DNA of 64,000 bases, taken from contig OY979728.1 in assembly GCA_963855995.1 (NCBI GenBank), positions 2,528,330-2,592,329 of the forward strand, read 5' to 3'. The notes beneath the pieces were generated by a model. The model made no database searches. It had not been told where the DNA came from and was given only the letters and a program-made list of their open reading frames with translations. This DNA is from Muricea muricata. Taxonomy: Eukaryota; Cnidaria; Anthozoa; Malacalcyonacea; Plexauridae. Shown piece by piece: positions 52,159-61,055 of this stretch; the stretch's first letter is position 1; each line of letters opens with the position of its first letter. The position numbers were made by a program, and so were the translations under genes.

Positions 52159-53994
52159 ATGCGTTTAGAAAAATGTTACTTTTGTTCTTCGACTGTATGG
52201 CCTGGACATGGCATTACGTTTGTGAGAAATGATTGCAAGGTATTGTCATAGGCTTGAATTAAATCATTTAAAAAGTTAAGAGTTTTAAAATATGATGTAT
52301 AATATTTTTGTGCTGTAAAAGAATGTTCATATTTTACAGATAATAGTATTAAATCTACTTTGATCTAAATTGATAAATTAGATTAAAGACTTTCAGAAGT
52401 CCACTATATAGGAGTTAGGAGTAGCAGAGTGCCAAATTTGCATTGATATGGTGTAATATTCATCAACATAAGCTAGTACCAATAGACCTCAGAAGTGCTT
52501 ATGTCACGCGGTTTTCAATGCATATAAATACAAAGTAAATTTTTCCCACCTGTTTCCCACATTCATTGCCATTAACTCTGGCGTGACGTAAGGACATCAA
52601 GTGTCTATTAGAGAGGCGTTACATAGTTGGTCTTATTTAACCTCTAGCCTTACCTAATACATGCATTGAATATCCCTGAACTTTCCTTTTATCCTTTTAT
52701 ACATGATAGGTGTTCAAATTCTGTCGTGCAAAGTGCCACAAGGCCTTCAAGAGGAAACGAAATCCAAGGAAAGTCAGGTGGACGAAAGCTTTTCGGAAAG
52801 CGGCTGGCAAAGAACTGGCTGTCGTGAGTAGACCATGGCTATGTGATTTTGACTCTTTGTTACCACAAGTGTGCGTCCTGTCCCATGTAACACTATTTGC
52901 CGATTGTCTTGTTAGGACTCAACGTTTGATTTTGAAAAGAAAAGAGATGTTCCTGTGCGGTATTCAAATGAAAGCATTAAGCAAACTGGTATTGTATATT
53001 GATTCATTTGTCCATTGGTTTATGGTAAACTTTCCCTAGCAGTTGTCACAGGCATGTTACCTTGTAGTCATTAAGCTGATATTAGGATGCGTTCACACCA
53101 CATGCTCCAGCTTGATGACAACAAGTCTGCTGCATGTTCTCTACAGGCTTGATGCAAGTTGATTGTCAAGACTTTATCTCCACAAGCTTGATGTAACTTG
53201 CAGCAAGTCTACAAGTATCAAGAGACTTGATGCAACTTGATGACAAACTTTCAATATGATTATGTTTTGTAAAATAGTTTCTGCCATGAAGCGAATCACA
53301 GAAATACAAGAAAAACGACAGAAACGGTTCATCAAAAACAGGTATATACATTTACTTGATTTGCCATGGTACTAGAACAACGTTGATTTTTTGCCAATGG
53401 AAGCAATTATCCAAATACTAAAATCAAACGTTACTTCCATATTAGACTAAAGGCAAGCAAAAAGCTGGTGGAAGAAGCAGATCGCAAGGAAGTCCAGACA
53501 AATATAAACCTGATAAAACCAAAACCAGGTAAGGCATCATTTTTAATCTATGCACAACAAAAAACGAAAAACATTTTCTGGGTTGACAAAAACAACATTG
53601 AACAATATTTTGCTATCCACACTGTTCAAGGTTGTCAACACAATATTGTTCAACATTGCTACACCTGATTGCAGGCTAATTCAGGCTCAACAATGCTGAA
53701 CAATATTGTTGACAACATTGAACAATGTTGGCAGCAAAACATTGTTCAAGCCTGCTTTCATCAGCTCAGAACAGGTTGTTTATTTTCAGCTGGTATGGGG
53801 GCAGGGGGGGGGGGCTATGGGAATGCTGGTTGTGGAGACCATCCAAAATAGAATTGTTGCTATTATTGTGTATTATTATTGCTTGTTCAATTGCCAACTA
53901 AAATATCATTTTTTTCAAAGTTCTCAAGAAATCAGCAGGACAGAAGATTTCCCAAGTCATGAAAGATGTGGAACACATGGAGACAGACAACTAA
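52159..53994 (+). CDS. RSL24D1: Ribosome biogenesis protein RLP24 (6 exons, 162 aa)
   Basis: RLP24/RSL24D1 is a placeholder for ribosomal protein eL24 on nucleolar pre-60S particles. It is released in the cytoplasm by a Drg1/SPATA5-type AAA ATPase. Exons are 52159-52239, 52710-52823, 52916-52988, 53278-53341, 53446-53528 and 53921-53994; all are GT-AG and in phase. The start [11 protein letters not shown] is followed by [13 protein letters not shown], then [13 protein letters not shown], giving the zinc-binding set Cys6, Cys9, Cys32 and Cys36. Next comes the highly conserved [20 protein letters not shown]. The helical middle contains [13 protein letters not shown] and [12 protein letters not shown], then [10 protein letters not shown]. 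The C-terminus is short and acidic. Human RSL24D1 has 163 residues. No frame disruption is seen. Confidence 0.97.
52485..52605. mobile_element. Small MITE in RSL24D1 intron 1, TA target site
   Basis: Inverted ends GACCTCAGAAGTGCTTATGT and its diverged complement (ending GGACATCAAGTGTC), meeting GTCACGC/GCGTGAC, span 121 bp. TA flanks both ends (52483-52484 and 52606-52607). The terminal GACRCTT resembles the foldback at 35171. Confidence 0.65.
53109..53210. repeat. Dispersed repeat, CTTGATGCAAG family (copy 2)
   Basis: Reverse-complement relative of 46037-46140. Blocks GATGACAACAAGTCTGCTGC, GGCTTGATGCAAG, GATTGTCAAGACT and CTTGCAGCAAGTCT appear in mirrored order. It lies in RSL24D1 intron 3. 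Confidence 0.75.
53586..53752. repeat. AACAATATTGTT palindromic repeat cluster in RSL24D1 intron 5
   Basis: Multiple interleaved copies of AACAATATTGTT, GTTCAACATTG and GTTGTCAACA in both orientations form an irregular inverted repeat. Short ORFs on the plus strand run through it without recognisable content. Confidence 0.6.
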
Positions 53995-54047
53995 TGTCTA
54001 TTTTAATCATTGTTGGATTTTGTAAATACAATCTAAAACAAAAAGTG

Positions 54048-54053
54048 AATAAA
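54048..54053 (+). terminator. Polyadenylation signal of RSL24D1
   Basis: AATAAA lies 54 nt after the RSL24D1 stop codon, followed by a T-rich stretch. Confidence 0.7.
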
Positions 54054-54697
54054 TATTTTTCTTAACATACCTTGTGTGTTTCATGTGTATGATCACTTTA
54101 TAATTAGAGTCATTAAACGTATCATTGTGGCAATAGGTCTAATGGTAGGTCTGATATTCTGTTGGTCTTGGTGCAAGAATCTGTCTGTCAATATATATGT
54201 ATGGTATCCTTAAGGAAAGAAAGTAAAATGTCTCATCAATTTTATTCTATTTTCTGGTCATCTAATCCAAAATACCAGATGACATTTATTTTCTGTACAT
54301 TGGGGGTGAGGACCTTTTTCTTACCATACCCCCTGGAATTCATTTAATTTACCAGCCTCCCTTAGAATTTTTATTTGATAGATCCTGCCTTAAGTTTTTG
54401 CCTCTATCACCCCTCTCTTGAATTTCCAAGCTGTTTATACACCTCCACCCCTTTTTTTCATTTTAACCTCCCCCCTGCCTCCTCAAGTTTTCCAAGGTTC
54501 TACCCCCCCCCCCTTGTGTGTGGAAAATAAATGACATCTGCCAATACACAAAGAGCATTGTTTAAAATTTAGCTAATTTTTCACTCAGGTAATCTGTTAG
54601 TTGTAACGGGTGAACTGGTGACAGTCCTGCTGTAGTTTTCCCAGAGCACAAAAATCCGCGCATACACTAATGCTTAACGGGGGCTTGGGACCGATGT

Positions 54698-54708
54698 AAG
54701 ATGGCGAC
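54698..54708 (+). promoter_or_regulatory. YY1-like motif overlapping the PPCDC start codon
   Basis: AAGATGGCGAC spans the start codon. AAGATGGCGGC is the classic YY1 site found at or just after the start of many animal housekeeping genes. Inferred from motif and position only. Confidence 0.4.
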
Positions 54709-57700
54709 TGAAAACGACAATATGAAGCAAAGTACAAATATTCTAGTTGGAGTTACGGGGAGTGTTGCTGCTATAAAGCTACCTCTTCTTGTTGAAAAAC
54801 TGCTTAAAATTCCCAAGGTTCGTTTACAGCTTTTTTTATTTCGAAAAGTGTAAAGTATAGGATTTATTTCAACGTATTCGCCGTATGATCATGGCTTTAC
54901 GCAATCGTGGATTCTGATTGGCTGTTTCTAAAATTCTGTAAAATCAGGGCTTCTCGTTGGTTGCTTAAGTCTTTAGCTCATTGGTTCTCTTTGAATTTGA
55001 GCATAGATCAACCTCGCAAGCCAGGGTCTTTACCTACGCCCTGCGCTGCGACAAAGACCCTGGTTCAGGCTGGTCACGTGACACCCCAAAATCTGGGATA
55101 CTTTTAATTAGCGACCTTTATTTTATTGGGGAGGGGTGGTAGAGTGGCTTATGAATGCATTTCTCGTAAGAAGTTGGTCAAATTGCCAAGAAAGCTCATC
55201 AAAAATTGTACTTTTGCTGCCGGGGTCATTATTTTCTATGCATGAAAGCTCAAGCGCGTGTCGAGTTTCACATGAAACACAAACGTGGATCAGATTTCAA
55301 AAGATTACGCATCGCCGCAATGTAAGTGTCGAAGAGAAAATAATCCTGTTAATATTGGCTTTGGGGTCGTATTGACGGCGTTTGCAGTCCGTATACGATC
55401 ACTGATACCAAAGAACGCATTTATTATTGAGAGTCTGGATTTATATTACTGCGAAATTTCTGTGGAAATATATCGAAAGAATAACCGCAAGCGACGGCAA
55501 GATTTGTAAACAAATGTCAACTGTGCGGCATCGCGGCGACCAGGCGACGAAAAACATATCAGGGCGAGGAGACACATCCATATTATCAACTTTACTATAA
55601 AGCCAACAATAATTTTTCAAAGATAAGTCAAAGGCTCGTCTATACGTGTATTTTTAACAGTACAATTTTTTAGTTGACCCAGTCATCTTCTATGCACTAT
55701 TCGATATGTATGGATATGTAGTAATACTTTACATGTAGAAAATGAATGACAAATAATAATTTTGTTAGATACAGGAATACAGTACTTGAACATTATTAAA
55801 CGAGGAATATCTATAAAGGTAGTGCTGTAAATAGTGTGTAACTTATGTTACATAATAATTGTCTGTGTAAAATTTCTGTTCATGTATGTATATACATATT
55901 GAGGTCCTGGTAGGGAAGTGTGGATGTTACTCGTCTGATTTTCAAGATATGCTATATATCGCCTCTCGAAAACAATGCTATGTCTCTTTCGAAAATTTTA
56001 ATTGTTTCCCCCTTATATATATGACTATGACAGTATTGACTATGGTCTATTGCGGCGCTGTCGCTATAGCCAGCGATTGTGCTAACTTGAAGAAAATTTA
56101 CCCTAGAAGGGCCTCATTATTTCTTACTCTACGATCTTACTTCGATTCACGGGGTCAAAACTAGCAAATGATAAAAAGAATATGTATATATAAAAGTATA
56201 ATATAGAAATTATATCATGTGCAAATGTCAGTTGCAAAACGTGAAATATATTTCAGTCCATGGGGCCTGTGTTGGACATTCCCATTTTCGTATTTATTTC
56301 ATGCTCTAGAATTCCCCTGTAATACAGTCGCTCTATCCCTTTTTAAATCAGTAATCCATTAGTTTCAAAGTAGTTTTAACATAGTAGTTTTACATGGTCA
56401 TTGAGAGTTTTGTAAAGTCACTCATGGCTCATCTAATTATATGCCCTTGGCAATATTGATCTTTATTGATGATAGACATGATACGCGTAAGGCGTACACT
56501 CTGCGCGTGCACTAAATATTTGCATTGGTGCACGCACAATTTAATGAAATAATTCAAAGGTCATGAATGTATATGACATAAACGAATAAAGCAACAGTGA
56601 GAGGCCATTTTAATGTCTTTTAAAACAAACGCGGCAGCGAAAGACAGACTTAATATAAACTTACGATTGCGTGCGGATACCAGTTGCCCAAGCCCAACTT
56701 AACACTTAAACTGTCAATGAAATACTCATGCTTTTGGAGTTCAAACGCTGACAAGAAATACGGACAAAAAAAAGAAAAGTACATAATTTTAGATCAGAAA
56801 ATTCTTGTTATTTTTCGCAACCATTACATCTCGCTCCTTGCATTTGAAATGTATCGCTTGTATGTGGAAGCATGTAATTTGATACTTTCCGCACCACACA
56901 GAGCAAAAGATTTTTGAAAGAGTCACGTGACCAGCCTGAACCAGTGTCTTTCTCGCAGCACCGGGCGTTGGTAAAGACACTGGCTTGCGAGGTCGAGCAT
57001 AGATGTGTCTGTTAAAATAGCATCCTATCATATTTCAAACTAGTTGCATTTCAAAAACCATTTTCATTGATAAATAATAATTTATCACTAAATTAAAATA
57101 TACAATTTTCCAAGGTGCATTTTCTGTGTAAATTCTCGTAGAGTGATCGTAGATGACATGTGACATGTTTATAAATATGTAAATTTGACTGGTTTGGATA
57201 TATACAGGTTGAGTAAAAAAACTGATGCCTTTTCAAACTCAAATCAACCGCGAATTCATTACGGTCTATTCCCATGGGTCTACAGAGAACAGATCGTGAC
57301 TTAGTACACAGTACAGGGTGATTAAAAAAAATGATACTATTGAAATTCAAACTAGCATCATTGCATTCTTTTAATTTGACAGACGTTGATGTAAAGCAAA
57401 ATTTAATTCCCTGTGGAAGTTAAAATGCATAATTCTAGCCATTCAAGATATGTCAGAAATAAGACAAAGTCCGAAACAAGACAGAATACAGCCCCATGGG
57501 AATAAACCGTAATGAAATTCACGGCTAATTTGATTTTGAAAGGGCATCAGTTTTTTACTCACCCTGTATAGAACTTTTAGAGATATTTAACAATCAGTCG
57601 CCGAAGGCAGATTACAAGCCTATATTCACTGAGCCAAAGGCGAATTCACTGAGCTGAAACTACTAATTGTAATGTTTTAGTATAAATTTCTAGGTGTTTA

Positions 57701-59687
57701 CTAATAATAATCAAATAAGCTTTACAAAATTCACTTCAAATTTGTTACTGTATAGAAAAAGCTAAAATTTATAGTCAGTGGCCAGTGAACATCACTTCAG
57801 AGACAGTGAATCTTGACCAATCAGAATGCAGGAAAATCAATAGCCACATGGAAAATTATACTAGATGGATTTATAAAATTGTATAACTCAGGAGCGTAAG
57901 GACTGTAATCAATCAGGAAATCTAAATAGTGCGCCAGATACTACAGGAAAGCACTGTTCCATACAGAAGAAGGTCAATAGACTCAATCTGTGAATATTTT
58001 GTTCAAAGGTTAGCGTGAAGGTGGTTGCTACCCAACACTCGTTTCATTTTTTCGATCGGACGTCAATTCCTTGTCAGATTTACGAAGACAAAGATGAATG
58101 GCAGGTTTGTATCTGATAAGCCATGAAAAGTGCCCTTAAGGAGAGACGATATTCAGTGGGTGTTGAACTAAAGGCACAAAATAGGAATTACCTGGCCCCC
58201 CACCAACCCTACGGGTATACTAAGAAGCTGTGTGAGTGATTGGTTGGTTTTCCTAACCACATTGACCTTAAGTCGTTGTCGCTATTTTTAAATTAGAATT
58301 ACTGAATTGCGGCTAGGGCAGTTAAGCATATATTTTTAAGGGATATTTTGCAGTGAACTTTGACATAAAAGCATTTCTATTCTGTGCTAAAGTACTCCAG
58401 ATTAGAAAATTAAACCCTAAAGAAATTTGCTTAGCTTAGCTCTCCCCTGCTGGTAGGATGATAATGGCACCCTGTAGAACACTAAAACGTATAATCCAAA
58501 TCACTTGAATTTCCTGACCTGTTCTCTTGAATTATATAGACTTGGACAAAAAGAGGGGATCCTGTTCTTCATATAGAGGTACAATTTCATTTTGCGTGAA
58601 TCTATGGTACATTTATACCGGCCAATTATTCATACCCCCGGCTCCGTAAAACACCATATATACATTACTCATTCAACAATTTAAATATCCTTTTAGCTGC
58701 GAAGATGGGCACATCTGTTCCTAATAGCGCCTCTTGATGCCAATACAATGGCTAAACTTTCTCATGGTATCTGTGACAACCTACTGGTATGTAATGTAAA
58801 ACTATCTTTTTGTTCATATACCTTCTCGGAAGAAAATTAGAATAGGAAATTGCAACTACATATACTTTGTAAACATATCTAATAGCGAAATAACTACAGT
58901 ACGGCAGAAGGTTGTGATATCTTCAGAAAACGGTGCAAATTCCTTTGCATGTCTGTTATTTCTCAGACATCAGTGGCAAAACAAAAATTGCAGCTTCTGT
59001 GCTTCGTCAACGGAGCTATTAGTGCAATAACCATTGATTTTTTCGGCTATATCTGTTGTTTTTCAGACATGCGTAGCAAGGGCCTGGGACCCTGCCCGAC
59101 CAGTCTACCACTGTCCAGCAATGAACACGTACATGTGGCAACATCCGCTAACACAGGAACATCTTCAGAAACTTCACTCATTGAAATACATTCAGATTCC
59201 CCCTGTCTCCAAAACATTGGCGTGTGGAGATTGTGGTAAGCTTTGGCTCGTGGAAATTGTATTGATTTTTATCCGAGAGAATAAAATTCCCGGCGTAAAA
59301 GTCTTGGGCCTGCTGAATTATCAAAACAACAGTCCGGAATGGATACGTGGTTGTCATTCTTATATTTGAAGCTGACAAGTGTGTTGAATTCACGAAAGAA
59401 GAAGGTTCACTTGATCCAGCTTAAGGCCTTTCACTAGGACGTACCTAAGGCTTCAAGTGTCGTCTGTTCGAAAAAAAGGAGCGTGACCACTTTAAAGTTA
59501 AAGACGCTTTTAAATCATGGACAAGGCTGTATCCATCTTTGACTGTTTCTAATATCAGCAATTTAACTTCACTGAGTTTAGGAATTTCTTATTTTCTGTT
59601 ACAGGTATTGGAGCGATGGCTGAAATTCCAACGATTATCGAAACAGTTCTGGAAACAATAACTGAAAAGCGAGGACAGGAGTTATGA
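54701..59687 (+). CDS. PPCDC: Phosphopantothenoylcysteine decarboxylase (6 exons, 197 aa)
   Basis: PPCDC is an FMN-dependent cytosolic enzyme that decarboxylates 4'-phosphopantothenoylcysteine to 4'-phosphopantetheine, the third step of coenzyme A synthesis. Exons are 54701-54817, 58009-58104, 58540-58578, 58697-58786, 59067-59235 and 59605-59687; phases agree. Visible motifs are ILVGVTGSVAAIKLPLL (FMN-binding Rossmann start, residues 13-30), GDPVLHIELRRW with catalytic His82, IAPLDANTMAK, HCPAMNTYMW with the PxMNxxMW substrate motif (residues 129-138), and LACGDCGIGAMAE with the catalytic Cys167 of the flexible flap. Human PPCDC has 204 residues. Exon 3 is only 39 nt and contains the catalytic His. 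The exon 1 donor (GTTCGT) is weak. Intron 1 (3.2 kb) is filled by two transposons. An ATG at 54694 is followed at once by TAA and is not the start. Confidence 0.96.
55009..56994. mobile_element. 1,986-bp TIR transposon with 10-bp target duplication (Mutator-like?)
   Basis: The left end CAACCTCGCAAGCCAGGGTC and the inverted right end GACCTCGCAAGCCAGTGTCT open a terminal inverted repeat of about 80 bp, which runs through CTGGTTCAGGCTGGTCACGT. The flanking direct repeat GAGCATAGAT occurs at 54999-55008 and 56995-57004. A 9-10-bp duplication with long TIRs best fits a Mutator-like element. The interior shows only short ORFs (the longest, 55886-56164, has 92 codons) without transposase motifs, so it is nonautonomous or decayed. 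It sits in PPCDC intron 1. Confidence 0.8.
57205..57566. mobile_element. Mariner-type MITE, TACAGGGTGAGT ends
   Basis: The left end CAGGTTGAGTAAAAAAACTG and inverted right end CAGGGTGAGTAAAAAACTGA are the start of arms of about 80 bp that include CATTACGGT and TATTCCCATGG. TA flanks both ends (57203-57204 and 57567-57568). Near 57311 a third, direct-orientation terminal-like sequence (ACAGGGTGATTAAAAAAAAT) lies inside, suggesting a nested relative. It lies in PPCDC intron 1. Confidence 0.8.
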
Positions 59688-59692
59688 CACTG

Positions 59693-59698
59693 AATAAA
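59693..59698 (+). terminator. Candidate polyadenylation signal of PPCDC
   Basis: AATAAA occurs 6 nt after the PPCDC stop codon; a second AATAAA is at 60068-60073. Which one is used cannot be decided here. Confidence 0.4.
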
Positions 59699-59872
59699 CA
59701 CATCAACAGGAACATAAAAGCCAATCACATTTTGCCAGTTATCGCTGTTCCCATGGCAACACAAAATGTAATCTCACATGACTGCACCTTCAGCAGCTTG
59801 TGTGTGCTATAATTATAATTAGTAGAATCATACTAGTATTCTATTGCAAATGCTGTAATTTGATTGGTTACT

Positions 59873-59908
59873 CTACTCGCTATCTATTCCTCGATAGATA
59901 GCGAGTAG
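59873..59908. repeat. Perfect 15-bp stem-loop
   Basis: CTACTCGCTATCTAT and its exact inverse are separated by 6 nt. Weaker pairing continues outward (TGATTGGTTA against the complement of AAACAATCAC). A second small hairpin (GATTTCTAT/ATAGAAATC) follows near 60007-60029. It is probably the core of a dispersed foldback repeat. Confidence 0.7.
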
Positions 59909-59909
59909 C

Positions 59910-61050
59910 GAAACAATCACCTTCCTATAGAGATTTCTTTTAAAAAAATTGCTTAAAAATCAAATTTTTTGTTGAATATTCCATGTTTGACCTCTGATCG
60001 CTCTCGATTTCTATCACCGCATAGAAATCTCGAGCTCGTAATCTAATTGTTAATTATAAAGTGAACCAATAAACTCTGTGAAAAGTGAAGATGAAGTTGA
60101 GATATGATGAACTGGAAATTTATGAACTATGCATAGATAATGCGATCCATAATAGCGCTTAGCTAATAGACTATATGATATATTATAGTAGTCAAAGTAA
60201 AGATAATCCATGAAGTGGAAGAATCCAAAAAATTCGTAGTGTTTAAAGCTATTAAAATTTCATATCAAAAATAATTCGCCCTTGTGTGGAGAGAAATTTT
60301 TTACAGTAAAAAGATAGAAGTACGGATTTCTTTTATTTCCATGGTGTTAAAGTATCAATTAATAATCGGCAGTTCCAGTAAACTCAAGTGAGTGTGTTTC
60401 ATACCCCGCAGGAGGAACAGACATCTTTAAGCCGTCGGCAAAACTTGAAAAGGAAGGCAGGTGTTGTATACATCAATTAAAATCAATTAAAGATGATTAA
60501 AATATATCGTTTATTACATGCTCTTTTACGTGCCCAGCTGGTTTAGGATAGCTTTGCACTGAATGTAGTACATCGTCAGATACTATGCTTCAAAATGAAG
60601 TTTGCAAGGGGAAGGACAATTGGACTAACAATATCATTTATATTAAATATTGTTTTCTCGTTCTAAAACCCTGAAAATTGCTGCCTGTTTATAGATAATA
60701 TGATATGGTGTTTTTCCAGGAAACATGTCTAAACACACTCCGAAACACGACAGGTGGCGTCCTTGTACGTTTTTAAAGTTTTCTAAGTCTTTTACCATCG
60801 GGTATTGCTAAGTTCCACAAAAAATTCAGCTTGTTTTGGTTATGCTGACTTAAACATACATCCCTTTTAACTGAACCCCCGTAATCCCTGAGACAGGAAG
60901 AACATCCTGTATCATCTATTAAAATCTGGTGACGTATAATCGATTTAATTCAACACATATGCACTTCCTTGCACGAGAAAATTCCGTCATTTGAGGTCAG
61001 TCCGAGCAAGCCAGCAAGGGGCAGAAACTTCATACTGCAGCAGCGTACTC
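59910..61050. other. Intergenic DNA downstream of PPCDC
   Basis: AT-rich, no gene recognised. Two short stretches with splice-like borders (about 60412-60459 after CCCCGCAG, and 60720-60751 after TTTTTCCAG) were seen. Neither has protein similarity that I can recognise, so neither is called as an exon. Confidence 0.4.
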
Positions 61051-61055
61051 GAAAA

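Noticed and set aside
53669..54065. ORFs of 60 and 119 residues overlapping RSL24D1 exon 6
   Set aside because: They lie mostly in intron 5 across a palindromic repeat and a G-run and are out of frame with the RSL24D1 exon.
54907..57031. Two ORFs (plus 54907-55107, minus 56789-57031) sharing a similar peptide
   Set aside because: The shared peptide is encoded by the inverted terminal repeats of the 1,986-bp transposon, not by a conserved protein gene.
58949..59369. ORFs of 96 and 111 residues as independent genes
   Set aside because: One is PPCDC exon 5 extended into both introns, and the other is a shadow in a different frame.
60412..60751. Possible small exons upstream of the cysteine-rich gene
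   Set aside because: The splice-like borders are present but polypyrimidine tracts are weak. The translations show no cysteine pattern or family similarity and no consistent phase.
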